A stretch of 14,400 nucleotides of DNA from UBA1783 sp964449115 (GCA_964449115.1 CAYUXW010000035.1:1-14400); one strand, 5' to 3'; shown: positions 1 through 6,746, counted from the first letter of the stretch. Made by a program: numbers and translations. The notes: generated from the letters alone by a model not told the origin.

Positions 1-56
1 TATGAACTAAGGTGGTACCGCGTATTAACGTCCTTAGATATGGGCGTTTTATTTTT
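1..56 (+). promoter_or_regulatory. T-box leader of lysS, 3' part (antiterminator element and terminator)
   Basis: Positions 9-22 read AAGGTGGTACCGCG, one base off the canonical T-box sequence that pairs with the acceptor end of uncharged tRNA. The UGGU bulge predicts a tRNA with discriminator base A, which fits tRNA-Lys. A terminator stem follows (27-33 AACGTCC with 42-48 GGGCGTT, one G-U pair) and then a T-rich run to 56. Uncharged tRNA should favour the antiterminator and let transcription reach lysS, 21 bases further on. The stem I and specifier-loop part lies left of the window, so lysine specificity is inferred from the downstream gene, not read directly. Confidence 0.9.
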
Positions 57-76
57 GATTTACGAAAGGAGCAACT

Positions 77-1558
77 ATGAATAGACAACTAAATGATCAA
101 CAATTGGCAAGAAGAGATAAAATGAATAAGCTGATGGAGATGGGAATTCATCCTTTTGGCAATGCTTTTAAAAGAACTCACCTTACCCAGCAGATAAAAG
201 ACAGCTATCAGCATTTAGATAAAGAACAGCTGGAACAGGAAAATGTTACCGTTAAAGTAGCAGGTAGAATCATGTTCAAGCGTCGCATGGGTAAACTGGG
301 TTTTATGCAGATACAAGACAGAAGCGGTATGATTCAAATCGTTGTCAACAGAGGTGTTGTTGGCGATGAGATTTATGAAGTTTTCAAAATCAATGATGTT
401 GGTGATTTTGTCGGTATTGAAGGAACAGTAATGAAAACTGATTCTGGTGAACTGTCAGTAAGAACTGCTGTTTATACTCATCTAAGTAAATCTTTAACTC
501 CTCTGCCAGAAAAATTCCACGGTCTTACCAATGTTGAAGAAAGATACAGAAGAAGATATGTTGACCTGTTTATGAATGAAGACTCAAAAAGAATTGCCTT
601 TTTACGTCCAACAATTATCAAGACCATTAGAAATTATATGGATTCACTTGGTTTTACGGAAGTGGAAACTCCTGTTTTGACTACCCTTTTAACTGGAGCT
701 TCAGCTAGACCATTTGTCACCCATCACAATACTCAAGATTTAGACATGTATCTGAGAATCGCTTTAGAGTTGCCTTTAAAAAGGCTTCTTGTCGGTGGTA
801 TGGAAGCAGTCTATGAAATTGGCAGAACCTTCAGAAACGAAGGAATGAGTCCAATGCACAATCCTGAATTCACCTTGATGGAAGCTTATTTAGCCTACTC
901 CGATTTAGAAGGGATGATGGAATTGACTGAAGGAATGTTTACTAAAATTGCCCAGGTTGTTGGAAAAGATACTTTCAACTTCAATGGACAAGAAATAACT
1001 ATCAAAGCTCCTTTTAAAAAAGTTTCCATGGTAGAAGCTATCAAAGAAGAAACAGGAATTGACTTTACTAAAGAAATCACTTTCCAAAAGGCTGTAACTT
1101 ATGCCAAAGAAGCAGGTATTGAATTAGAGCCACACTTCTCTGTTGGTCATATTATCAACGCTTTCTTTGAAAAATATGTTGAAGATAAGCTGATTCAGCC
1201 AACCTTCCTTTATGGTCATCCAGTAGAAATCTCTCCACTGACCAGAGCAAATGAAAATGATCCTCGATTTGTTGATCGCTTTGAACTGTTTATTGGTGGT
1301 AAAGAATTCGCTAATGCCTATACTGAATTAAATGATCCTATTGACCAGTTAGAAAGATTTGAAAATCAGATTAAAGAAAGACAATTAGGTAATGATGAAG
1401 CCAATGATATTGATATGGACTTTATCGAAGCTTTAGAATATGGTATGCCACCAGCTGGAGGCATCGGTTATGGTATTGATAGAATGATCATGCTCTTTGC
1501 GGAAGCTGAATCTATTAGAGAAGTCATCCTATTTCCAACCATGAAACCATTGGATTAA
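77..1558 (+). CDS. lysS: Lysyl-tRNA synthetase, class II
   Basis: This cytosolic enzyme attaches lysine to tRNA-Lys using ATP. The product is 493 residues, normal for bacterial class II LysRS. An N-terminal OB-fold anticodon-binding domain spans roughly residues 57-140. The catalytic core carries motif 2 (about 246-271, including R250, R253, N254 and E255) and motif 3 (462-470, GIGYGIDRM, with R469). The segment ARPFVTHHN (210-218) is also typical of LysRS. The ATG at 77 is preceded by AAAGGAG at 64-70, giving a clear start. The gene is monocistronic here: a T-box leader lies in front and a strong terminator directly behind. The sequence is intact with no missing key residue. Family assignment is firm; class I LysRS is excluded by the class II motifs. 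Confidence 0.98.
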   Translation: MNRQLNDQQLARRDKMNKLMEMGIHPFGNAFKRTHLTQQIKDSYQHLDKEQLEQENVTVKVAGRIMFKRRMGKLGFMQIQDRSGMIQIVVNRGVVGDEIYEVFKINDVGDFVGIEGTVMKTDSGELSVRTAVYTHLSKSLTPLPEKFHGLTNVEERYRRRYVDLFMNEDSKRIAFLRPTIIKTIRNYMDSLGFTEVETPVLTTLLTGASARPFVTHHNTQDLDMYLRIALELPLKRLLVGGMEAVYEIGRTFRNEGMSPMHNPEFTLMEAYLAYSDLEGMMELTEGMFTKIAQVVGKDTFNFNGQEITIKAPFKKVSMVEAIKEETGIDFTKEITFQKAVTYAKEAGIELEPHFSVGHIINAFFEKYVEDKLIQPTFLYGHPVEISPLTRANENDPRFVDRFELFIGGKEFANAYTELNDPIDQLERFENQIKERQLGNDEANDIDMDFIEALEYGMPPAGGIGYGIDRMIMLFAEAESIREVILFPTMKPLD

Positions 1559-1568
1559 ATTTAAATTG

Positions 1569-1596
1569 AAGTTCTCCTAAAAAAGGAGAACTTTTT
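1569..1596 (+). terminator. Rho-independent terminator of lysS
   Basis: A 10-bp stem, AAGTTCTCCT (1569-1578) with AGGAGAACTT (1584-1593), closes a short A-rich loop and continues into a T run. It lies 10 bases after the lysS stop and should end that transcript. Confidence 0.93.
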
Positions 1597-1682
1597 CAAA
1601 TGTCTTTAACATTCCCTCATTTTTTGTGTTTTAAAAACTAAATTAGAATAATTATAATTAATATAACAAGAAATAAAATCCT

Positions 1683-1805
1683 ATGAGTTTTATGTCTAAT
1701 TATAAACACATAGAACAATTGTGTGGTGTTCTTTTAAATGATGACCGTGGTGTTCCAGATCCAAACAAGTCAGCCTTGAATACAATCCGCCTGAAAATTC
1801 TTTAG
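1683..1805 (+). CDS. Short ORF of unknown function, possibly a gene remnant
   Basis: An open frame of 40 codons starts at ATG 1683 (a second in-frame ATG is at 1692) and stops at TAG 1803-1805. It encodes a peptide beginning MSFMSNYKHIEQLCGVLLND and ending TIRLKIL. The stretch 1740-1795 is visibly richer in G and C than the flanking sequence and uses ordinary codons, which makes it look like coding DNA. There is no ribosome site in front of either ATG and no long frame on either side. It could be a small protein or the surviving start of a gene cut off by a deletion. I do not recognise the peptide, and confidence that it is expressed is low. Confidence 0.3.
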   Translation: MSFMSNYKHIEQLCGVLLNDDRGVPDPNKSALNTIRLKIL

Positions 1806-1854
1806 GATTGAAACTTTTTATTCTATTTTCACTATTATTTGTAATACTATTAAT

Positions 1855-1883
1855 TTGGTTACTTATCTTTATATTGTTATAAT
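1855..1883 (+). promoter_or_regulatory. Probable promoter of the Fic-type gene
   Basis: TTGGTT (1855-1860) and a perfect TATAAT (1878-1883) are separated by exactly 17 bases. Transcription would start near 1890, so the palindrome at 1904-1947 would lie in the untranslated leader of the downstream gene. Confidence 0.6.
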
Positions 1884-1903
1884 TTTTTTATTTTTATTCA
1901 AAA

Positions 1904-1947
1904 TTGGGGAACTTTATGATACTATTTAACCATATAAAGTTCCCCAA
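1904..1947 (+). repeat. Palindrome in the leader of the Fic-type gene, upstream copy
   Basis: TTGGGGAACTTTAT (1904-1917) is perfectly complementary to ATAAAGTTCCCCAA (1934-1947), a 14-bp stem with a 16-base loop. The right arm runs straight into the ribosome site AAAAGGAGG (1946-1954). A near-copy with the same left-arm core, AAATTGGGGAACTTT, follows the gene at 2897-2945. It could be an RNA hairpin that controls termination or translation, a protein-binding operator, or the end of a mobile cassette. Confidence 0.85.
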
Positions 1948-1959
1948 AAGGAGGATTGT

Positions 1960-2898
1960 ATGAACCAAAATTTCACTAAAATACAAAATTTATTGCATCA
2001 AAGAGCTGACTTACAAGCCAGACTTAATTTAATGCCTTACGATGGCAATCCAGAAATAAAAGATCGTGATGGAAACAAATATCTTTATGTTCGAAAAAGA
2101 ATTGCCAGCAAGTTGACATCAACTTATGTAGGTATCTATTCAGACGAACTCTATCAGTTACTTTTAAAAAACGCTCGTGAAGCAAGAGAAATAAGAAAAC
2201 AAATTCGAAAAATTAATAAAGAATTAGCCTTGCTCGAATATTCTGATATTGACCTATCACCTAAGGTCCAATTAAACTTGGAGTTTGCTAGAGCCAATAT
2301 GAAAGCTTGTATTTATGATCAGGCTATCCTTGAAGGAGTTGCAACTACTTTTCCTCAAACTGAAGAAATAATTGATAATGGCAAAATTGTTGGAATGTCT
2401 GCTCAAGATGTTCAAAAAATATTAAACCTGAAACATGCCTGGGAATTTATACTGGATAAAGATGTTATCAGTTATCCAACAAATTTATCAATTCTCTGTC
2501 ATATTGCCAAGTTAATTAATGAAGGTTTCTATCAAGATGGAGGAAAAATTCGTAGTGTTCCAGTTACAATTGGAGGAACTAGTTATATTCCACCTCTTCC
2601 AATTGAAAATGTGGTCAAAGAAAATATCTCATCAATTGTTGATGAAAATATTCCCGCAAATGAAAAAGCCATTAAACTATGTCTTTATTGCATGAAAACG
2701 CAAATTTTTAACGATGGAAATAAAAGAGCAGCCATTATTTTCGCTAATCATTATCTCATTTCACAAGCTGCTGGAATAATTATAATTCCTGAAGAAGAAG
2801 TTTCTGAATTTAAAAAACTTCTAATAGCTTACTACGAAAACAGAGATAATGGTGAAATTATTAATTTCATGAAAGTCAAATGTATCAAAACCTTTTAA
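1960..2898 (+). CDS. Fic-fold protein with Gln in place of the catalytic His
   Basis: Fic proteins transfer AMP or another phosphate-containing group to target proteins; some act as toxins. The 312-residue product has a helical, charged N-terminal part (1-115). A flap-like stretch at 194-214 (GGKIRSVPVTIGGTSYIPPLP in two parts, with GGKIR and IGG) resembles the Fic target-docking flap. The Fic motif lies at 248-258, QIFNDGNKRAA, where the usual pattern begins with His. The first residue, the general base in the standard mechanism, is Gln248; the anion-binding DGNKR is kept. QAILEG at 121-126 sits where the inhibitory (S/T)xxxE(G/N) helix is expected, with Gln for Ser/Thr and Glu kept. The start is set by AAGGAGG (1948-1954), five bases before the ATG. 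No antitoxin gene is adjacent. Activity may be altered or absent, although the gene is intact and has a good promoter and ribosome site. Confidence 0.85.
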   Translation: MNQNFTKIQNLLHQRADLQARLNLMPYDGNPEIKDRDGNKYLYVRKRIASKLTSTYVGIYSDELYQLLLKNAREAREIRKQIRKINKELALLEYSDIDLSPKVQLNLEFARANMKACIYDQAILEGVATTFPQTEEIIDNGKIVGMSAQDVQKILNLKHAWEFILDKDVISYPTNLSILCHIAKLINEGFYQDGGKIRSVPVTIGGTSYIPPLPIENVVKENISSIVDENIPANEKAIKLCLYCMKTQIFNDGNKRAAIIFANHYLISQAAGIIIIPEEEVSEFKKLLIAYYENRDNGEIINFMKVKCIKTF

Positions 2899-2945
2899 AT
2901 TGGGGAACTTTTTAACTGTTTTTACCACAAAAAGTTCCCCAATTT
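2897..2945 (+). repeat. Palindrome after the Fic-type gene, downstream copy and likely terminator
   Basis: AAATTGGGGAACTTTTT (2897-2913) pairs perfectly with AAAAAGTTCCCCAATTT (2929-2945), a 17-bp stem with a 15-base loop. The left arm overlaps the last two bases of the gene's stop codon. It probably ends the transcript, although only a short T run (2943-2946) follows. It shares a 15-base direct repeat with 1901-1915, in front of the gene. Confidence 0.88.
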
Positions 2946-2985
2946 TAACTTATTCAATGATTTTAAAAATAATTTAAAAATTCTA

Positions 2986-3016
2986 TTGACCTTATAGTTT
3001 ACTATAATGATACATT
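2986..3016 (+). promoter_or_regulatory. MerR-type promoter and operator of the merR gene
   Basis: A -35 box TTGACC (2986-2991) and a -10 box TACATT (3011-3016) are 19 bases apart, the over-long spacing typical of promoters remodelled by MerR proteins. Inside the spacer lies the dyad TTATAG-TTTA-CTATAA (2992-3007), the expected binding site of a MerR dimer. The TATAAT at 3003-3008 is part of the dyad; it is only 11 bases from the -35 box, so I do not take it as the -10. The arrangement implies autoregulation by the gene immediately downstream. Confidence 0.8.
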
Positions 3017-3038
3017 TCAATTGGAAAGGAGATTGCTT

Positions 3039-3824
3039 ATGACCATAAAAGAATTTGCCAAGATATGTGGATGCAACAGTCAGACTCTTAGATACTATGA
3101 TGCTATAGGTCTTCTTAAGCCTAAAAAAGTAGATCGCTATTCCGGATATCGCTACTACGATGAAAAACAGGCACTAGAGTATGTAAAGATTAAAAATCTT
3201 CAAGAAGCTGGTTTTTCCTTAGAAGAAATCAAAGAACTTCTTAAAAAGGATGACGATTCAATTTATGAAGCCTTTGAAGAAAAAATTAAAGAACAACAAG
3301 ATAAGCTAGAACGTATCAAGTCAATTCAAAAATCATATAGCAGTGAACTAAAAGAAATGAAAAACAAAATTGAACAGTTAAAAGAACAACTAATCGATGA
3401 AATGGAAAATTATGATCCATCTGAAGAATTCGGTATTAGTGAAAACAAATATCAAAGCATTATTGAAAGAGTTCATGGTTTCTTTGATGATATCATGGAT
3501 AAAGAAGATGAATCTATTACCATAGCCAAACGAGAAAAAACTTCTAGAGAATCCTTCCTGGAAAATCCCCTATACAAGACACTATACGAAAATCATAGTT
3601 GGGTAAATGTAAAAGATTTCATCTCTGAAATTCCAGAACTTAAAGAAGGAAATAATTATGTACTATACCTGGAGGTTGTTCCAGAGAAAATAAGCAGTGC
3701 TTTTGCGGCTACAATGATTAACCAGCTGATAACAGGTATGCAGAGTAAAGGAGCTCTTGAATGTACCGTAGAAGAAAGTATCGATAGCAACAACCATTTC
3801 TGGCTTTTTGAAAGTAAGGAATGA
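3039..3824 (+). CDS. MerR-family transcriptional regulator
   Basis: This is a DNA-binding regulator of 261 residues. The N-terminal winged helix-turn-helix (1-70) has the family signatures TLRYYDAIGLL (16-26) and SGYRYY (35-40). A strongly charged helix at about 75-122 should be the dimerising coiled coil. The C-terminal part (about 135-261) is large enough to be a ligand-sensing domain, probably for a small organic compound; the Cys pattern expected for metal sensors is not evident. The ATG at 3039 was chosen because AAAGGAG (3025-3031) sits seven bases before it; an upstream in-frame TTG at 3021 lacks a ribosome site. The gene lies directly after a MerR-type operator and before a MATE pump gene, so it likely controls itself and perhaps the pump. 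The ligand is unknown. Confidence 0.93.
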   Translation: MTIKEFAKICGCNSQTLRYYDAIGLLKPKKVDRYSGYRYYDEKQALEYVKIKNLQEAGFSLEEIKELLKKDDDSIYEAFEEKIKEQQDKLERIKSIQKSYSSELKEMKNKIEQLKEQLIDEMENYDPSEEFGISENKYQSIIERVHGFFDDIMDKEDESITIAKREKTSRESFLENPLYKTLYENHSWVNVKDFISEIPELKEGNNYVLYLEVVPEKISSAFAATMINQLITGMQSKGALECTVEESIDSNNHFWLFESKE

Positions 3825-3830
3825 AATAGC

Positions 3831-3876
3831 AAAAGTTCTTGAATTGTTGAAACAACTTTTCAAGAACTTTTTTTAT
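3831..3876 (+). terminator. Terminator between merR and the MATE gene
   Basis: AAAGTTCTTGAA (3832-3843) pairs with TTCAAGAACTTT (3859-3870), with further pairing inside the loop, followed by a run of T to 3874. It begins seven bases after the merR stop and should separate merR from the pump gene, so the pump probably has its own promoter or depends on read-through. Confidence 0.9.
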
Positions 3877-3890
3877 TATTGTGTTTCTTT

Positions 3891-3912
3891 AGCATTGAAA
3901 TGCTTTTATAAT
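3891..3912 (+). promoter_or_regulatory. Possible promoter element and small dyad before the MATE gene
   Basis: A perfect TATAAT at 3907-3912 lies 25 bases before the MATE start codon and could be a -10 box. No good -35 box is found at normal spacing. Immediately before it is the dyad AGCAT-TGAA-ATGCT (3891-3904). The dyad differs in sequence from the merR operator, so control by the same regulator is not shown. Confidence 0.4.
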
Positions 3913-3936
3913 AATTGTAAAAGGAAGGTGTTTACT

Positions 3937-5253
3937 ATGCTATCTAAAATAAAAGCATCGCTTAAAAATATCAACTATAAACTATACTTTGCACTCATTA
4001 TCTTAGGTTTATCACCTGCAATCTATACCACAGTAAGAGTCTTTTTCTTAGGTCAATTGCCTGGTGATTGGTCTTATTCAATTGCTGGACAACTTTCCTG
4101 GGTTAATCTTCTTTATGAGATATTAAACGAAGCTATAATACTACCTCTATTCTTTTTTGTTGGTAAAGTTGTCGATGAAAAAGAAGACTTTGCTAATCGT
4201 ATTCGTACAGGATTATTAATATCTTTAACTCTCTACTCTTTTCTTTCAATAATCCTAATAATATTTATTGAACCTATTCTAACTTTAATGGCTGCAAACA
4301 CAGAAATTATAGAAGCCTCAGCTTCATATATTCGTATTGAAAGTATTGCTAACATTTTCTCAATATTAACCCAATTTGCACTTGTTGCTCTTGTCACCAT
4401 TGATAAAAGCAGATACCTTTATATTCTTACAGCAGCAAAACTAATTCTTAATATTATATGTGATACCTTTCTAGTTTCAACATTACCAATATCATTAAAC
4501 CTTGGTGTTAATGGAATTGGATATTCAAATATTATCGTAAACTTACTACTATTTATCGTTATGATTATCTTACTTTCAAAAGAAGGTATTAAAGCATTCA
4601 CAAAAGAAAAACTCAACTTTAGATGGACAAAACAATTTGTCAAAATTGGAGCTATTTCTGGATTAGAATCATTTGTCCGTAATCTTGCCTATATGGTAAT
4701 GATTGCCAGAATGGTCAATGTTGTCGGGGAACAAGGAACCTATTGGGTAGCTAACAGTTTCATTTGGGGTTGGCTACTACTTCCTATCCTTCAACTTGGT
4801 GAATTAATTAAACAAGAAGTCGCAACCGATCAAGATAACATTAGAAAAAACTCACTGGGTTATTTTGTGTTAACAGCTATTATTTCTATTTTATGGATTA
4901 TAAGTATTCCTTTATGGAAACCATTTATGAGTAATATCCTTGGTTTTAATGATGTTGAAAAACTGTTTAACCTTGTACTAGTATTAATAGGCTTTTATAT
5001 ATTATTTGCTTTTCAAAATGTCTTCGATGCCACATTTTATGGACTTGGTAAAACTCACTACATGCTATTTGAATCAGTAGTAACCAACACCATCTACTAT
5101 GGCATAGCATTTATCCTTTATATCAATAATCTCTGGACTCCAACCCTAATAGGCATCGCATTAATGTTTGGCTTTGGCAATGCTTTCGATAGTGTGGTGT
5201 CTTTGCTTGCATATGTATACTTGTTAAAAAAAGAGAAAATTAATATATTTTAA
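3937..5253 (+). CDS. MATE-family multidrug efflux transporter
   Basis: This is an integral membrane protein of 438 residues. It contains about twelve long hydrophobic segments separated by short charged loops, which fits the 12-helix MATE fold of cation-coupled exporters. Segments seen include about 17-38 (ALIILGLSPAIYTT), 50-78 with NEAIILPLFFFVGKV, and paired helices through the C-terminus ending in LLAYVYLLKKEK. The ATG at 3937 is preceded by AAGGAAGG (3921-3928); the open frame extends back to 3808, but that part overlaps merR and the terminator. Standing just downstream of a MerR regulator, it is likely a drug or toxic-compound exporter, though the substrate cannot be read from sequence. 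The family call rests on topology and overall character. Another flippase of the same superfamily is a less likely alternative. Confidence 0.82.
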   Translation: MLSKIKASLKNINYKLYFALIILGLSPAIYTTVRVFFLGQLPGDWSYSIAGQLSWVNLLYEILNEAIILPLFFFVGKVVDEKEDFANRIRTGLLISLTLYSFLSIILIIFIEPILTLMAANTEIIEASASYIRIESIANIFSILTQFALVALVTIDKSRYLYILTAAKLILNIICDTFLVSTLPISLNLGVNGIGYSNIIVNLLLFIVMIILLSKEGIKAFTKEKLNFRWTKQFVKIGAISGLESFVRNLAYMVMIARMVNVVGEQGTYWVANSFIWGWLLLPILQLGELIKQEVATDQDNIRKNSLGYFVLTAIISILWIISIPLWKPFMSNILGFNDVEKLFNLVLVLIGFYILFAFQNVFDATFYGLGKTHYMLFESVVTNTIYYGIAFILYINNLWTPTLIGIALMFGFGNAFDSVVSLLAYVYLLKKEKINIF

Positions 5254-5310
5254 ATATATTCTCAGGTAAATCATATCTATTGTTGTCTGTAATAAAATAA
5301 TAGGGTAATA

Positions 5311-5370
5311 AGAAAATGTAGATAAATTATTGAATTAAGAGAAAATAACAATAATTCATCTACATTTTCT
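5311..5370 (+). repeat. Long hairpin after the MATE gene, possible terminator
   Basis: AGAAAATGTAGAT (5311-5323) pairs with ATCTACATTTTCT (5358-5370). After one A/C mismatch, AATTATTG (5325-5332) pairs with CAATAATT (5349-5356). This makes a 21-of-22-bp stem with a 16-base loop. A run of seven T begins seven bases further on (5377). It may end the MATE transcript. The stem is longer and more AT-rich than the other terminators here, so a small palindromic repeat element is also possible. Confidence 0.75.
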
Positions 5371-5566
5371 CATAATTTTTTTAAAAAATATTTCCTACAG
5401 AAATGAACATGTATACTCATTAATTATCGTAATGCATTTACTATAAAACAATGCTAAAATAATGTCATAAGATATATGTTTTTTAACTCATTAATTTATC
5501 TAAATAGTTTGCCATAAATAAGTCAAACAACGTTTTATTGCAATTCTATTACTTAAGAATAAAAAA
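5371..5566. other. AT-rich intergenic stretch with no clear feature
   Basis: Between the long hairpin and the next ribosome site I find no open frame of useful length, no RNA gene and no convincing promoter. Weak boxes such as TTTACT (5437-5442) with TAATGT (5460-5465) at 17-base spacing exist, but they are expected by chance in such AT-rich DNA. Confidence 0.5.
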
Positions 5567-5576
5567 GGAGACAACA

Positions 5577-6590
5577 ATGAAAAAGAAAATTGAAAAAATT
5601 AACGAACTTGCTAAAAAGACCGGAAAAGGTATTAAATCTACTTATGATAAAACAATAGAAAACGTTGTTAAGGTAATTGATCAAAATGACGATGGTAGTT
5701 TTGATAAAGATGATGTAAATACCATAAAAGAGAAATTTGGAGATTTAATCAAAAACACAACAAGTTCCGTTGTTACTACTGTTGAGGAAAGAATAAGGAC
5801 ATCCGAAATAAAGCGTCTTAAACCTGTATTTGTTTCTAGTTTAAGTGAATCAAATTTCAATATTCCTAAACTATTATTAATTACAGATATGCCTAAAATT
5901 TATGCTGAAAGTGAAGTATGTAAAGGGGCAATAGGATTTATGTCACCACAAAAAGATATAGAAGTTATAAATATCTTTAAAAATGAAATCAATGAATTTG
6001 GACTAACCTTTTACCCTGACACAAATAGTGAAGTATATTATGTAGACCCAAGTGACCGAAACAACTACATAGCATTAGAAGACTATTTTTATTACTTAAA
6101 AATAGCCAGAATTAACGAACTACAAAAAATTGCTCAAGACTTAGGAGCAAAATATTTCAAAGTGACATATAAGGAATATAAGGCTTCTTATAAAAGTAAC
6201 AAAGTAAAAGCGAAAGCTAATGAAAAAATTGCAGGAACTGCTGGAACTGTCGAAGCAGAACGTGACCTATCTTCAAAAGAAATTTCCAATATTGAAGTTG
6301 CTGCAGAAATGAATTTTCCTGGGCATGAGCCATTTGAACCTAGTGTAAAATTCTTAAGAAATGAACCTGGTATTCAATCGTTGATTTCGCTAAGAATGGA
6401 TAAGTCCTCTCCTATATTGAATCAAAAATATGTGTTAAAGCTTAGCAATTCTTCAGGCATTAAAGAAAAAGATGCCATTAAAATCGATGCAGCTTTAAAA
6501 GCTCTTAAAATAAGCGGAACCACTACATTTGCAAGCGAAGTAAGGAATGAATCAAGAAGATATTTTGAGTATGAAGTAGATTTTAAATAA
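5577..6590 (+). CDS. Unknown cytosolic protein with one EF-hand-type calcium loop
   Basis: I do not recognise the family of this 337-residue protein. There is no signal peptide or membrane segment, so it is probably cytosolic. A Lys-rich amphipathic N-terminus (1-34) leads into DQNDDGSFDKDD (35-46), which matches the EF-hand loop pattern with acidic or amide ligands at positions 1, 3, 5, 9 and 12 and Gly at 6. Position 12 is Asp where Glu is usual, and no second loop is seen. Residues 78-175 look like a mixed alpha/beta domain. A Lys/Ala-rich link (about 208-230) and a C-terminal domain with alternating strands follow. The ATG at 5577 has AAGGAG at 5565-5570. It sits directly in front of the helicase gene on the same strand, but a terminator-like hairpin and a separate promoter lie between them, so shared function is only a guess. 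Confidence 0.8.
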   Translation: MKKKIEKINELAKKTGKGIKSTYDKTIENVVKVIDQNDDGSFDKDDVNTIKEKFGDLIKNTTSSVVTTVEERIRTSEIKRLKPVFVSSLSESNFNIPKLLLITDMPKIYAESEVCKGAIGFMSPQKDIEVINIFKNEINEFGLTFYPDTNSEVYYVDPSDRNNYIALEDYFYYLKIARINELQKIAQDLGAKYFKVTYKEYKASYKSNKVKAKANEKIAGTAGTVEAERDLSSKEISNIEVAAEMNFPGHEPFEPSVKFLRNEPGIQSLISLRMDKSSPILNQKYVLKLSNSSGIKEKDAIKIDAALKALKISGTTTFASEVRNESRRYFEYEVDFK

Positions 6591-6601
6591 GACCTTATAA
6601 C

Positions 6602-6646
6602 AAAGAGCATAAATTTTAAAATAAATATGTTCTTTTATTTTTTCTT
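6602..6646 (+). terminator. Probable terminator after the EF-hand-type gene
   Basis: AAAGAGCATA (6602-6611) pairs with TATGTTCTTT (6626-6635), with one G-U pair, followed by a T-rich run. It starts 11 bases after the gene's stop. The stem is AT-rich, so efficiency is uncertain. Confidence 0.65.
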
Positions 6647-6651
6647 TACGT

Positions 6652-6680
6652 TTGATCTAGCTTAAATAAAACGATATAAT
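6652..6680 (+). promoter_or_regulatory. Promoter of the helicase/Nudix operon
   Basis: TTGATC (6652-6657) and a perfect TATAAT (6675-6680) are exactly 17 bases apart, the best standard promoter in the window. Transcription would start near 6687, about 60 bases before the helicase ATG. Confidence 0.75.
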
Positions 6681-6746
6681 TTTTTCAAGGAAACATTAAA
6701 TTACGGTATTAAAAATATTAAATAGTGTTTGGAAAGTAGGAATTAT

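Noticed and set aside
895..1087. Minus-strand frames inside lysS
   Set aside because: They are antisense shadows of a certain gene with no translation signals.
1904..2945. Type III toxin-antitoxin RNA in front of the Fic-type gene
   Set aside because: Such systems have tandem RNA repeats in front of a different toxin fold. Here there is one hairpin on each side of the gene and no tandem repeats.
3021..3038. TTG at 3021 as start of the MerR protein
   Set aside because: The ribosome site AAAGGAG lies downstream of this TTG and serves the ATG at 3039, which gives the normal MerR N-terminus.
3808..3936. N-terminal extension of the MATE protein back to 3808
   Set aside because: It overlaps the merR end and the terminator hairpin, and ATG 3937 has its own ribosome site.
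5538..5576. Upstream start for the EF-hand-type protein
   Set aside because: The AAGGAG site at 5565-5570 serves ATG 5577, and the extra residues look like untranslated AT-rich DNA.
6729..6746. TTG start for the helicase fusion
   Set aside because: There is no better ribosome site for it, and the ATG at 6747 begins the expected PLD-type N-terminus.
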